The notes under the pieces are model-generated. The model was not told the DNA's origin, ran no database searches, and saw only the letters and a program-made list of their open reading frames with translations. A stretch of 64,000 nt of DNA from Microbacterium sp. MM2322 (GTDB lineage: Bacteria; Actinomycetota; Actinomycetes; Actinomycetales; Microbacteriaceae). The stretch spans positions 2,728,001 through 2,792,000 of the forward strand of contig NZ_OZ075067.1 in assembly GCF_964186585.1 (NCBI RefSeq), read 5' to 3'. Below are positions 9,503 to 18,739 of this stretch, in pieces (within the stretch, counting starts at the first letter, position 1; every line of letters begins with the position of its first letter). The translations under genes and the position numbers were made by a program.

Positions 9503-11481
9503 CAGATGGTGACGCGCTTGTCCTGATCGAGCCAAAGCTCGTCGGCCTCGGTCACATCGAACGCCGCGTAGAACTCGTCGATGTTGCGGACGATCTGGTT
9601 GCAGCGGAACTCGTTGGGCGAGTGCGGGTCGATCGTGAGCAGGCGGATCGTCTCGGCATCCCGCCCCTTCTGCTGCCAGATCTGGCCCCAGCTGAGAAGC
9701 AGTCGCTGGATGCCGGTGAGTCCGTCGATGACGGGGCCGTCGGCATCCGTCGACCCGGTGGTCTGCAGGTGCAGTCGGTACGCCTTGATCGCGATGCCGA
9801 GGCCGCCGAGATCGCCGATGTTCTCACCGATGGTCAGCGCGCCGTTGACGGTGTTGTCCTCCGACAGCCCCCGCGGCACGAGCTCGTTGTATTGCTCGAT
9901 GAGCGTCTTCGTGCGCTCGGTGAACGATGCGCGGTCCTCGTCGGTCCACCAGTCGTTGAGCGCGCCGGTGCCGTCGAACGCGCTCCCCTGGTCGTCGAAG
10001 CCGTGGCCGATCTCGTGACCGATGACCGCGCCGATGCCGCCGTAGTTGGCGGCCGGGTCGCGCTCCATGTCGAAGAACGGGAACTGCAGGATCGCGGCGG
10101 GGAAGACGATCTCGTTCATGAGCGGGTTGTAGTACGCGTTGACCGTCTGCGGCGTCATGAACCACTCGTCGCGGTCGATCGGGGCGCCGAGCTTCGCGAG
10201 CTGCTCGTCGTGCTGCCACGCGTTCGAGCGGCGGACGTTGCCGATGAGGTCGGATGCGTCGACCTCGAGAGCCGAGTAGTCCTTCCACTTCACCGGGTAG
10301 CCGACCTTCGGGGTGAACGCCTCGAGCTTCTCGAGAGCGCGCTCGCGCGTGGCGGGCGTCATCCACTCGAGCGACGAGATCGACTGCCGGTACGCCTCGA
10401 TGAGGTTGTCGACGAGGACGTCCATCTCCTCCTTCGCGCGCGGCGGGAAGTGACGCTCGACGTACACCTTGCCCACGGCCTCGCCGAGCGCGGCCTCGAC
10501 GAGCGAGACGCCCCGCTTCCAGCGCTCGCGGTTCACGGGCACGCCGGTCATCTCGGTGCCGTAGAACGCGAAGTTCGCGTCGACGAACGCCTGCGACAGG
10601 AATGGCGCCGACGAGCGGATGACCTGCAGCCGCAGCCACGCTTTCCAGTCCTCGAGCCGGTCCTCGGCGAGGAGCGTGCCGAGACCCTCGAAGAAGCTCG
10701 GCTGGTTGACGTCGACCTCCTCGATGATGCCTGCCTTGCCGGGGGCGACGGCGTCGCGCCAGGGCGCCAGGTCGGCGCCCGTGAGCTGGACGACGGCATC
10801 CCACGACATCAGGTTGTAGGTCGCGACGGCGTCGCGGCTGCGGACGTTGTCCCAGTGGTGCGAGGCGATCTGCGTCTCGAGGGCGACGACGCGGTCGGCC
10901 TGCTCTTCGGCGTTCTCGACACCGGCGAGGGTGAAGACCTTCGCGACATAGGCGCGGAACGCGACACGCGTCTTCTCGAAGTTGTCGAGACGGTAGTAGC
11001 TCTCGTCGGGGAGCGACAGCCCGCCCTGCACGAGGAACATCACGTACCGCGTCGGGTTGCCCGGGTCGGGCTCGATGTAGGTGCCGAAGATCCCCGGCAC
11101 GCCCTCGCGTTCGAGCGACCCCGCGGTGCTCAGCAGGGTCGGGATGCCGGTGATCCGATCGACGAGCGCGAGCTGGGGCGCAACCGCCTCGGCGCCCTTC
11201 TCCTCGATCGCGTCGGTGTCCATGAAGCTCGCGTAGAGGTCGCCGATCTTGCGGGTCTCGGTGCCCGGCTCGGCATCCGTCGACTCTTCGATGATCGTCT
11301 TGACGTCCTTCTCGGCCTGTTCGGCGATGAGGTGGAAGGAGCCCCAGCGCGCCTTGTCCTCGGGGATGTCGGTGCGCTCGAGCCACGAGCCGTTCACGTG
11401 GCGGAACAGGTCGTCCTGCGGCCGGACCTCGGTGCTCAGTTCGTCGAGGTCGATGCCGGAGGGAAGGGTGTTCTCGGTCAT
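9499..11481 (-). CDS. pepO: M13 (neprilysin/PepO) family zinc metallopeptidase
   Basis: A 660-residue endopeptidase. The zinc motif HEIGH places His489, Glu490 and His493, with the third ligand Glu553 in ENIGD. The substrate-positioning NAYYNP motif is at 448-453 and the family C-terminal ends in VTIW. No signal peptide is seen, so it is probably cytoplasmic, degrading oligopeptides. The start ATG at 11481 precedes the conserved N-terminal region (DLFRHVNGSWL); a minus-strand TAGGGT (11494-11489) 7 nt upstream suggests leaderless transcription. The 3' end overlaps the 2H phosphoesterase gene by 4 bp. Confidence 0.93.
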   Translation of the reverse strand: MTENTLPSGIDLDELSTEVRPQDDLFRHVNGSWLERTDIPEDKARWGSFHLIAEQAEKDVKTIIEESTDAEPGTETRKIGDLYASFMDTDAIEEKGAEAVAPQLALVDRITGIPTLLSTAGSLEREGVPGIFGTYIEPDPGNPTRYVMFLVQGGLSLPDESYYRLDNFEKTRVAFRAYVAKVFTLAGVENAEEQADRVVALETQIASHHWDNVRSRDAVATYNLMSWDAVVQLTGADLAPWRDAVAPGKAGIIEEVDVNQPSFFEGLGTLLAEDRLEDWKAWLRLQVIRSSAPFLSQAFVDANFAFYGTEMTGVPVNRERWKRGVSLVEAALGEAVGKVYVERHFPPRAKEEMDVLVDNLIEAYRQSISSLEWMTPATRERALEKLEAFTPKVGYPVKWKDYSALEVDASDLIGNVRRSNAWQHDEQLAKLGAPIDRDEWFMTPQTVNAYYNPLMNEIVFPAAILQFPFFDMERDPAANYGGIGAVIGHEIGHGFDDQGSAFDGTGALNDWWTDEDRASFTERTKTLIEQYNELVPRGLSEDNTVNGALTIGENIGDLGGLGIAIKAYRLHLQTTGSTDADGPVIDGLTGIQRLLLSWGQIWQQKGRDAETIRLLTIDPHSPNEFRCNQIVRNIDEFYAAFDVTEADELWLDQDKRVTIW

Positions 11482-11515
11482 GCGTCCCACCCTATGGCCG
11501 CACTCCGGCGCCGGC

Positions 11516-13306
11516 TCATTCCCGCGTGGTCGAGCACTTCTCGGGCGCCGGCTTGCCCGCGAACCGAGCCGTCGTCCACTCGATGAGCTCATCGAGGAGC
11601 GGCGAGGGGCGTTCCACGACCCCGGCGTGCTCGTAGCCGTCGTAGATGCGGTAGTCGACGACCTGGCCGGCCGCGCACATCCGTCGAACGAACGCCGTCT
11701 GGGTCGTGACCGGGATGACGCTGTCCGCCCCACCGTGGGCGAGCAGCACGGGGGCGTTCTGGTGGAGCGGCGCGGCGTTGTCGCGCAGATGGACACCGAG
11801 GGGGCCGGATGCCGGGGGCTCCGAGAACAGGCGGGGATCGCCGCTCATCCCGAGCGAGGCCGCGACCGACACGACGATCGCGGGGTCGGACAGGCACCGC
11901 TCGGACATCTGCCTGAGCACCGTGTCGGCCCCCGGGCGGACGTAGTCGTCGTACGAGACGTCGTCGTAGATCGACGAGAACGACGCGAAGGCGTAGGAGG
12001 CGAAGATGCTGCCGCCCGTCACGCTCGAGATGTTCTGCACGAGCGCGGGCGGATCGCTGGCGGGAGCCAGCGCCGCGACACCCTGCACATACAGCTCCGG
12101 CGCGTATTCGCGGGCCATGGAGCCCGCCCACAGCGCGGCGGCGCCGCCCTGCGAATGCCCCCAGATCACCGTGCGGGTGCCGAGGTCGGCATCCTGCAGC
12201 TCACGGGCGGCGCGGACCGCGTCGAGCGACGCCGTCGCGCTCGGCGGTCCGATGAGGTACGGATGCGGGCCCTCGGTGCCGAGGCCGATGTAGTCGGTCG
12301 CGACGACCGCCCATCCCTGCCGGATGATCGTCGGCAGGATGTAGAGCGCACCCGACCACAGCCCGCGCGGCTGCAGAGAGGGGGCGCAGTTCTCGGAGTA
12401 CCCGGTCGTGCCGTGGTTCCAATCGATGACCGGCCACTTGCCGTCGCCCTCCTTCGGCACGACGACCACGCCGCTCGCGACCCGCACCTCGCCCTCGACG
12501 CCCGTGGTCGTGTAGAGGATGCGCCAGGCCGTCGCCGACACCGGGATGCCGGCGGTGAACGCCTCGGCACGGACGAGGCGACCCGGCTCGGTCGGCAGGT
12601 CACGCGGCGCGGCGTAGAAGTCGTCGACGACGGTCGATCCTTCGCGGAGCGGCACCGTCACGAGAGCCGTCGTCACGGCGAGCGCGACCGAGACGAGCGC
12701 CGTCACCGTGCGCCCCCACCGCCGGAACGGGCGCGGTTCGTGGCGGTTCGCGGCTCGCGTGTCGCGGCGGCGGCGGATGCGGGTCCAGAGGTCGGCGACG
12801 CCGCTCATGATGAGGCGCGCCCCGAAGACCACGGCGACGACGAGGAGTGTGATGTCGGGCCAGAAGAGCGCAAGGACGCCGAAGATCGCGCCCGAGATCG
12901 AGAAGGCGGCATCCGCGATGCGGGCATCGAGCGTGCGGCCCTTCGCGAAAACCGCGACGATGCCCAGCGCACCCGCGGCGAAGAGCAGGATGCCGACGAG
13001 CGTCGCGACGACGCGCACCGTCAAGCCGGGAGTGAGGAGCACGACGAGCCCGCCGAGCAACCACGCCGCCCCCGTCACGGTGCGCCAGCGCGGCCGCGTG
13101 CCCTCGCCGTCGCGCCCCGTCAGCTCGAGGACGCCGGTGAGCACCATGCCGCCGCCGATGAGCCACGCGAGCACGCCGAGAGCCGTCGTCGGGCGGATGA
13201 CGATGACGATCCCGAGGACGACCGCGCTCACGGCGACGACGACGCGGACCCATTCGGGCAGGCGCGCGTAGAAGCGCCCGAGCGCGAGTCGCTGCAGCAG
13301 CCGCAT
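11516..13306 (-). CDS. Membrane-anchored lipase-like alpha/beta hydrolase with N-terminal DUF308 (HdeD-like) domain
   Basis: A 596-residue two-part protein. Residues 18-175 hold about six hydrophobic helices in an HdeD/DUF308-like repeat, and another helix lies at 199-220. The remainder is a secretory-lipase-type alpha/beta hydrolase: nucleophile Ser385 in GHSQGG, an acid in GGADSVIPV and His in GYEHAGV near the C-terminus. The hydrolase should face outside, tethered by the helices. The ATG at 13306 is preferred because GGAGGAGG lies just upstream; an in-frame ATG at 13381 would add 25 residues without SD support. Substrate unknown; lipid or ester hydrolysis is the family expectation. Confidence 0.78.
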   Translation of the reverse strand: MRLLQRLALGRFYARLPEWVRVVVAVSAVVLGIVIVIRPTTALGVLAWLIGGGMVLTGVLELTGRDGEGTRPRWRTVTGAAWLLGGLVVLLTPGLTVRVVATLVGILLFAAGALGIVAVFAKGRTLDARIADAAFSISGAIFGVLALFWPDITLLVVAVVFGARLIMSGVADLWTRIRRRRDTRAANRHEPRPFRRWGRTVTALVSVALAVTTALVTVPLREGSTVVDDFYAAPRDLPTEPGRLVRAEAFTAGIPVSATAWRILYTTTGVEGEVRVASGVVVVPKEGDGKWPVIDWNHGTTGYSENCAPSLQPRGLWSGALYILPTIIRQGWAVVATDYIGLGTEGPHPYLIGPPSATASLDAVRAARELQDADLGTRTVIWGHSQGGAAALWAGSMAREYAPELYVQGVAALAPASDPPALVQNISSVTGGSIFASYAFASFSSIYDDVSYDDYVRPGADTVLRQMSERCLSDPAIVVSVAASLGMSGDPRLFSEPPASGPLGVHLRDNAAPLHQNAPVLLAHGGADSVIPVTTQTAFVRRMCAAGQVVDYRIYDGYEHAGVVERPSPLLDELIEWTTARFAGKPAPEKCSTTRE

Positions 13307-13434
13307 CCGGTCCCTCCTCCGCGTCGGCGTCGAAACGTCCACGCTAATCGCCCGCGCGGGATCGTCCGTGATCCTCGACATCGGGCGGCGACCCGTGCAA
13401 GGGGCCGCGTCCGCCGAGGGATACAGTGAGCGCC

Positions 13435-14427
13435 ATGGGACGGGCCGGGACGATGCGCGCCAGCGTGCGCGACGTCGCCGCGCGGGCAGGGGTGTCGACG
13501 CAGACCGTGTCGCGCGTCATCAACGACAGCCCGAACCTCCGCCCCGAGACCCGCGCCCGCGTCGAGGCCGCGATCGCCGAACTCGGCTACCGCGTCAACA
13601 ATGCCGCGCGTTCGCTCGGCACCTCGACGACCCGCACCGTCGGGGTCGTCGCGTCCGATGCGACCCTCTGGGGCCCCGGCGCCGGAATCGCCGCGCTCGA
13701 CACCGCCGCCCGCGAGGCGGACCGCTGGCTGGCGACGGCCTACGCGGATGCCGCGGACCCGGCATCCGTCACCGATGCCGCCCAGCGACTTCTCGCCCAG
13801 GGGGTCGACGCGCTGATCGTCGTCGCTGCGCACACCGCGACGCTCCCCGCCCTCCGCCGCATAGCCGGCGAGACTCCGCTCGCCGCGCTCCACACCGGCG
13901 ACGGTGCGGAGCGGCAGCGGGTCGGGGCGGGTCTCGCGGTCGACCACCTCGTCGCGCTCGGGCATCGCCGTATCGCGCTGCTCGCCGGACCGGCCGACTG
14001 GCTCGAAGCGACAGCCCGCGACGAGGGTGCCGAGGCGGCGTTGTCGGCCGCCGGCATCCGTCCCGCGGCGACCTGGCGCGGCGACTGGAGCGCGGCCACG
14101 GGAGCGGCGATCGCGCGCGACGTGGCAGAGGCGGTGCGCGGCGCGGGCGGACCGACGGCGGTCGCGGCGGCGAACGACCAGATGGCGCTCGGGCTCATCG
14201 CCGGGCTGGTCGCCGCGGGGGTGCGCGTTCCCGAGGACGTCTCGGTGACCGGGTTCGACGACAACGCGGATGCCGCCTTCTACACGCCCGCGCTGACCAC
14301 GGTGCGTGTCGACACCGCCGGCGAGGCCCGCCGGGTCGTCGCGGAGGTGCTGGGCCTGCCGGCCGCGGGAGCGGCGGCGGAGCCGGTGCTGGTCGCGCGC
14401 GCCTCGACGGCGGCGCCGCGCGACTGA
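13435..14427 (+). CDS. LacI-family regulator, probable arabinose repressor (AraR-type)
   Basis: A 330-residue LacI/GalR repressor. The N-terminal HTH ASVRDVAARAGVSTQTVSRV is followed by the hinge (NNAARSLGTS) and a periplasmic-binding-like effector domain ending with FTPALTTVRVD-type sequence. Its position just upstream of araD-araB-araA, and a LacI-type operator (ATGTTAccgaTAACAT) in front of araD, suggest it is the arabinose repressor. The ATG at 13435 is chosen over GTG 13426 because TACAGT (13422-13427) lies exactly 7 nt upstream, fitting leaderless expression and overlapping the GTG. It is divergent from the hydrolase gene. Confidence 0.85.
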   Translation: MGRAGTMRASVRDVAARAGVSTQTVSRVINDSPNLRPETRARVEAAIAELGYRVNNAARSLGTSTTRTVGVVASDATLWGPGAGIAALDTAAREADRWLATAYADAADPASVTDAAQRLLAQGVDALIVVAAHTATLPALRRIAGETPLAALHTGDGAERQRVGAGLAVDHLVALGHRRIALLAGPADWLEATARDEGAEAALSAAGIRPAATWRGDWSAATGAAIARDVAEAVRGAGGPTAVAAANDQMALGLIAGLVAAGVRVPEDVSVTGFDDNADAAFYTPALTTVRVDTAGEARRVVAEVLGLPAAGAAAEPVLVARASTAAPRD

Positions 14428-14702
14428 GGGTGCGCGCCCGCCGGTGCGCGGCCGCGCGCGGGCCGTTCTCCGGAGAATCCGAGGTCCGCGGGGCCGACAC
14501 GGGCCGATCGAGCGATCCATCCGGAGTTCGGTCCGCCGGGTCCCGGGTCCGCCAGGCGAGCGGTAGCGAGCGGCTGAGGGCAAGCGCCCGCCGGGTGCGC
14601 GGCCGCGCGCGGGCCGTTCTCCGGAGGATCCGAGGTCCGCGGGGCCGACACAGGCCGATCGGGCGATCCATCCGGAGTTCGGTCCGCCGGGTCCCGGGTC
14701 CG
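14424..14702. repeat. Two-copy tandem duplication (~128-bp unit, 151-bp period)
   Basis: Bases 14424-14551 recur at 14574-14702 almost unchanged, both starting CTGAGGG and ending in CCGCCGGGTCCCGGGTCC. The first copy begins inside the stop codon of the LacI-family gene. Each copy carries palindromes such as GCGCGGCCGCGC and TTCTCCGGAGAA (TTCTCCGGAGGA in copy 2). This explains most of the 335-bp gap before araD. I find no gene in it; it may be a duplicated terminator or a REP-like pair. Confidence 0.9.
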
Positions 14703-14739
14703 GGCACCGAATCCTCGATCTCACCATGGCCAAACCGGC

Positions 14740-14755
14740 ATGTTACCGATAACAT
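14740..14755 (+). promoter_or_regulatory. AraR-type operator overlapping the araD -10 element
   Basis: ATGTTACCGATAACAT has perfect 6-bp inverted arms (ATGTTA/TAACAT) around CCGA, close to the LacI-type AraR operators known from actinobacteria. Its right arm TAACAT (14750-14755) is also a plausible -10 located 7 nt before the araD ATG. A bound repressor would therefore block RNA polymerase directly and the mRNA would be leaderless. Confidence 0.7.
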
Positions 14756-14762
14756 CGAGCGC

Positions 14763-15458
14763 ATGACCGATCTCGACGAGGCGATCGCCGCCGTTCGCGC
14801 GGACGTGGCCGCTCTCCACGCTGAACTCGTCCGCTACGGCCTGGTCGTCTGGACCGGCGGCAACGTCTCGGGCCGCGTGCCGGGCGCCGACCTGTTCATC
14901 ATCAAGCCGTCGGGCGTCTCGTACGACGACCTCGCGCCCGAGAACATGATCCTCTGCGACCTCGACGGCAACGTCGTCCCGGGCACCCCCGGCAGCGAGC
15001 GCTCGCCCTCGAGCGACACCGCCGCGCACGCCTACGTCTACCGGAACATGCCGGGCGTCGGCGGCGTCGTGCACACCCACTCCCCCTACGCCGTCGCCTG
15101 GGCGGCGCGGGGCGAGGAGATCCCCTGCGTCATCACCGGCATGGCCGACGAGTTCGGCGGCCCGATTCCCGTCGGACCGTTCGCGATCATCGGCGACGAC
15201 TCGATCGGCCGCGGCATCGTCGAGACCCTGAGCGGCCACCGCTCGCGGGCCGTCCTCATGCAGAACCACGGCCCGTTCACGATCGGCGTCAGCGCGAAGG
15301 ATGCCGTGAAGGCAGCCGTCATGTGCGAAGACGCCGCGCGGACGGTCCACTTCGCGCGTCAGGGCGGTGAGCTCATCCCGATCCCCCAGGAGAAGATCGA
15401 CGCGCTCTACAACCGCTACCAGAACGTGTACGGCCAGAGCACGGACGCCCGCCGATGA
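14763..15458 (+). CDS. araD: L-ribulose-5-phosphate 4-epimerase
   Basis: A 231-residue class II aldolase-fold enzyme converting L-ribulose-5-P to D-xylulose-5-P, the last arabinose step before the pentose phosphate pathway. Zinc ligands His104 and His106 (VVHTHSPYA) and His169 (QNHGPF) are visible, together with the phosphate/substrate segment TGGNVSGR. First gene of the araDBA operon; it overlaps the kinase gene by ATGA. No SD precedes the ATG, consistent with a leaderless transcript from the -10 in the operator. Length matches E. coli AraD (231). Confidence 0.95.
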   Translation: MTDLDEAIAAVRADVAALHAELVRYGLVVWTGGNVSGRVPGADLFIIKPSGVSYDDLAPENMILCDLDGNVVPGTPGSERSPSSDTAAHAYVYRNMPGVGGVVHTHSPYAVAWAARGEEIPCVITGMADEFGGPIPVGPFAIIGDDSIGRGIVETLSGHRSRAVLMQNHGPFTIGVSAKDAVKAAVMCEDAARTVHFARQGGELIPIPQEKIDALYNRYQNVYGQSTDARR

Positions 15459-17077
15459 GCGCCGCATCCGTCATCTCCGCGGGCGGCGCAGCCTTGGGCA
15501 TCGAGCTCGGCTCGACCCGCATCAAGGCGTGCCTCGTCGACGCCCAGAACCCCACCACCGTGCTCGCCGCCGGCAGCCACGAGTGGGAGAACGCCCTGGT
15601 CGACGGCGTCTGGACCTACGCCGAGGACGCGATCTGGTCGGGCCTGCAGGCCGCCTACGCCGACCTCGTCGCCGACGTCCGCCGGCAGGGTGCCGAGCTC
15701 ACCGACCTCGCCGGCATCGGCGTCTCGGCGATGATGCACGGCTACCTGGCCTTCGACGCCGACGGCATCCTGCTCGTCCCGTTCCGCACGTGGCGGAACA
15801 CGTCGACGGGCGCGGCGGCCGCGGAGCTGACCGACCTGCTGGGCGTGAACATCCCGCTCCGATGGTCGATCGCACACCTGCACCAGGCCGTGCTCGACGA
15901 CGAGGCGCACGTCGCGTCGGTCGCGAAGATCAACACCCTCGCCGGCTGGGTGCACGAGAAGCTCACGGGCCGCTACGCGCTCGGCGTCGGTGATGCGTCG
16001 GGCATGTTCCCGATCGACTCGTCCGGCGGCTACGACCGCGACCGCGTTGCGGCGTACGACGCGCACGCGGCGGAATTCCTCGCCGGCCGCAGCCTCACCG
16101 ACCTCCTCCCCGAGGTCCTCCCCGCGGGAGCGGATGCCGGCACGCTCACCGCCGAGGGCGCCGCCCTCCTCGACCCGACCGGCACGCTCCGCGCCGGGGC
16201 GGTGGCAGCCCCCGCCGAGGGGGACGCCGGCACCGGCATGGTCGCCACCAACGCGGTCGCCCCGCGCAGCGGCAACGTCAGCGCCGGGACGAGCATCTTC
16301 GCGATGGTCGTGCTCGAGCGCCCGCTGGAGCGGGTCCACACCGAGATCGACCTCGTGACGACGCCGTCGGGCTCGCCCGTCGCGATGGTGCACTGCAACA
16401 ACGGCGCGAGCGAGCTCGCCACGTTCGTCTCGCTGTTCGCGCGGTTCGCCGCGGCATCCGGTCAGTCTCTCTCAACGGACGCCGTGTACGAGACGCTCCT
16501 CCGCGAAGCTCTCGAGGGCAGAGCGGATGCCGGTGGGGCCCTCGCGTACAACCACCTGAGCGGCGAGCCGATCGCCGGCCTCGCCGAGGGCCGCCCGCTC
16601 GTCGTCCGGACGCCGGACGCGGACTTCTCGCTCGCGAACGTCATGCGCGCGCAGGTGTACGGCGTGTTCGCGACGCTCGCGATCGGCATGCAGACGCTCG
16701 CCGAGGAGGGCGTCGCGCTCGACGCGATGTTCGCGCACGGCGGGGTGTTCCGCACCGCGGGCGTCGCGCAGCGCTTCCTCGCCGGGGCCCTCGACGCACC
16801 CGTCACGGTCGGCGACACGGCTGCCGAGGGCGGCGCGTGGGGCATGGCTGTGCTCGCGGCGTTCGCGGCGGCGCAGCGCGGGACCGACCTGTCCTCCTAC
16901 CTCAGCGACCACGTCTTCGCGGGGGCGACGTCCGCCACCGTGAACCCCGATCCGGCCGACGTCGCCGGTTTCACCGACTACCTCATCCGCTACCGCAAGG
17001 GCCTGGCCGTTGAAGCCGTCGCCGTAACCGCGCTCGGCACCCGCGGCATCCGCTCATCGAACGAAGGAACAGCATGA
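15455..17077 (+). CDS. araB: FGGY-family carbohydrate kinase, probable L-ribulokinase
   Basis: A 540-residue sugar kinase with the FGGY N-terminal phosphate loop [15 protein letters not shown] (about residues 14-28). The substrate segment [11 protein letters not shown] and the C-terminal ATP-binding region ([22 protein letters not shown]) are also present. By sequence alone it could be called a xylulokinase-like kinase, but its location between araD and araA, with 4-bp ATGA overlaps at both ends, makes L-ribulose the likely substrate. It makes L-ribulose-5-phosphate for AraD. Expression should follow the AraR operator upstream of araD. Confidence 0.88.
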   Translation: MSAASVISAGGAALGIELGSTRIKACLVDAQNPTTVLAAGSHEWENALVDGVWTYAEDAIWSGLQAAYADLVADVRRQGAELTDLAGIGVSAMMHGYLAFDADGILLVPFRTWRNTSTGAAAAELTDLLGVNIPLRWSIAHLHQAVLDDEAHVASVAKINTLAGWVHEKLTGRYALGVGDASGMFPIDSSGGYDRDRVAAYDAHAAEFLAGRSLTDLLPEVLPAGADAGTLTAEGAALLDPTGTLRAGAVAAPAEGDAGTGMVATNAVAPRSGNVSAGTSIFAMVVLERPLERVHTEIDLVTTPSGSPVAMVHCNNGASELATFVSLFARFAAASGQSLSTDAVYETLLREALEGRADAGGALAYNHLSGEPIAGLAEGRPLVVRTPDADFSLANVMRAQVYGVFATLAIGMQTLAEEGVALDAMFAHGGVFRTAGVAQRFLAGALDAPVTVGDTAAEGGAWGMAVLAAFAAAQRGTDLSSYLSDHVFAGATSATVNPDPADVAGFTDYLIRYRKGLAVEAVAVTALGTRGIRSSNEGTA

Positions 17078-18576
17078 CCCTCTCCACCAGCCTCGAGCAG
17101 TACACCGTCTGGTTCGTCACCGGCAGCCAGAACCTCTACGGCGAGGAGACGCTGCGCCAGGTCGCCGAGCAGTCGCAGGCCGTCGCCGAGGGCCTCGCCG
17201 GCCTGCCGGTGAAGGTCGAGTGGATGCCCGTCCTCAAGGACTCGGAGTCGATCCGTCGGCTCGCGCTCGACGCGAACGCGGACGACTCGGTCATCGGGGT
17301 CATCGCGTGGATGCACACGTTCAGCCCGGCGAAGATGTGGATCTCGGGCCTCGATGCGCTCCGCAAGCCCCTCCTGCACCTGCACACGCAGGCGAACGTC
17401 GAGCTGCCCTGGAACGACATCGACTTCGACTTCATGAACCTCAACCAGGCCGCCCACGGCGACCGCGAGTTCGGCTACATCCAGACGCGTCTCGGCGTCC
17501 CCCGCAAGACGGTCGTCGGCCACGTCTCGAACCCGGTCGTCGTGCAGCAGATCGAGGACTGGGAGCGCGCCGCCGCCGGCTGGCAGGCCGTCAAGACGCT
17601 CAAGCTCGCCCGCTTCGGCGACAACATGCGCTACGTCGCGGTGACCGAGGGCGACAAGACCGAGGCCGAGCTGCAGTTCGGCGTGCAGGTCAACACGTGG
17701 GGTGTGAACGAGTTGGCGGATGCCGTGGCCCAGGCATCCGAGCAGCAGATCGACGCGCTCGTCGAGGAGTACGTGGCCTCGTACGACGTGGCGGCGGAGC
17801 TGCTGCCCGGCGCGGAGCGCCACCAGTCACTGCGCGACGGCGCGGCGATCGAGATCGGCCTGCGCTCGTTCCTCGAAGCCGGCGGCTTCAGGGCGTTCAC
17901 CACGTCGTTCGAAGACCTCGGTGCGCTGACGCAGCTGCCCGGCCTCGCAGTGCAGCGCCTGATGGCCGAGGGCTACGGCTTCGGCGCCGAAGGTGACTGG
18001 AAGACCGCGATCCTCGTGCGCGTGGCGAACGTGATGGGCTCGGGGCTCCCGGGCGGCGCGAGCCTCATGGAGGACTACACCTACGACCTCGTGCCGGGTA
18101 ACGAGCGGATCCTCGGCGCGCACATGCTCGAAGTGTCGCCCTCGCTCACGACGTCGAAGCCGCGCCTCGAGGTGCACGAGCTCGGCATCGGCGGCAAGGC
18201 CGACCCCGTGCGCCTGGTGTTCACGGCGGATGCCGGTCCTGCCCTCGTCGTGGCGATGAGCGACATGCGCGATCGGTTCCGCCTCGTCGCGAACGTCGTT
18301 GAGAACGTCGACGCACCCGACCTGCCGAAGCTGCCGGTGGGCCGCGCGGTCTGGAAGCCGTCGCCGGACTTCGCGACCTCGGCATCCTGCTGGCTGGCGG
18401 CCGGTGCGGCGCACCACACCGTCATGACGACGGCCGTGGGCATCGAGGTGTTCCGCGACTTCGCCGACATCGCCGGCACCGAGCTCCTCGTCATCGACGA
18501 GGACACGACCGTCCGCGGGTTCCAGAAGGAGATCCGCTGGAACCAGGCCTACTACCGCCTCGCACGCGGACTGTAA
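17074..18576 (+). CDS. araA: L-arabinose isomerase
   Basis: A 500-residue isomerase converting L-arabinose to L-ribulose, first step of arabinose catabolism. Length equals E. coli AraA. The N-terminal [16 protein letters not shown] is the family signature. Metal/catalytic segments are recognisable: Glu in [11 protein letters not shown] and EDYTYDL, His in HMLEVSPSL and the late His in GAAHHTVMT. It overlaps the kinase gene by ATGA and is the last gene of the operon; a strong hairpin follows the stop codon. No arabinose transporter is adjacent, although several sugar ABC systems lie downstream. Confidence 0.97.
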   Translation: MTLSTSLEQYTVWFVTGSQNLYGEETLRQVAEQSQAVAEGLAGLPVKVEWMPVLKDSESIRRLALDANADDSVIGVIAWMHTFSPAKMWISGLDALRKPLLHLHTQANVELPWNDIDFDFMNLNQAAHGDREFGYIQTRLGVPRKTVVGHVSNPVVVQQIEDWERAAAGWQAVKTLKLARFGDNMRYVAVTEGDKTEAELQFGVQVNTWGVNELADAVAQASEQQIDALVEEYVASYDVAAELLPGAERHQSLRDGAAIEIGLRSFLEAGGFRAFTTSFEDLGALTQLPGLAVQRLMAEGYGFGAEGDWKTAILVRVANVMGSGLPGGASLMEDYTYDLVPGNERILGAHMLEVSPSLTTSKPRLEVHELGIGGKADPVRLVFTADAGPALVVAMSDMRDRFRLVANVVENVDAPDLPKLPVGRAVWKPSPDFATSASCWLAAGAAHHTVMTTAVGIEVFRDFADIAGTELLVIDEDTTVRGFQKEIRWNQAYYRLARGL

Positions 18577-18583
18577 GACGCAC

Positions 18584-18620
18584 AGAACGCCCCGGTGCCG
18601 GTGTGGCTCCGGGGCGTTCT
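18584..18620 (+). terminator. Stem-loop terminator after araA
   Basis: A perfect 12-bp stem AGAACGCCCCGG/CCGGGGCGTTCT with a 13-nt loop begins 7 nt after the araA stop. There is no U-run, as usual in high-GC actinobacteria. Confidence 0.8.
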
Positions 18621-18640
18621 CGCGTGCACGGGGTGTTGAG

Positions 18641-18724
18641 TGTCACGCGATGCAATGGATGCCGGGCGGCGCGCCGCGGCATCCGCCCGCTGTCGGCGTG
18701 TCGGCGCGGATCCATTGCATCCGC
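18641..18724. repeat. ~85-bp composite hairpin repeat, copy B
   Basis: Second copy of the element at 1629-1713, about 84% identical by hand alignment with one 1-bp gap. Outer arms GATGCAATGGAT and ATCCATTGCATC are perfectly complementary here. The inner GGATGCCG...CGGCATCC stem surrounds GCGGCGCGCCGC. Like copy A it lies between the ends of two convergent genes. Confidence 0.75.
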
Positions 18725-18739
18725 TGACGTCGAACGAGC

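Noticed and set aside
9622..11586. A 654-codon plus-strand frame opposite the M13 peptidase
   Set aside because: Shadow of pepO; the minus strand has HEIGH and the other M13 motifs in order.
11249..13429. A 726-codon plus-strand frame opposite the membrane hydrolase
   Set aside because: Composition is low-complexity and charged, no domain is visible, and the minus strand carries a clear DUF308-lipase protein with an SD.
13426..13434. GTG 13426 as the start of the arabinose-type LacI gene
   Set aside because: The GTG overlaps the likely -10 TACAGT (13422-13427) of a leaderless transcript starting at ATG 13435; the N-terminal three extra residues add no conserved sequence.
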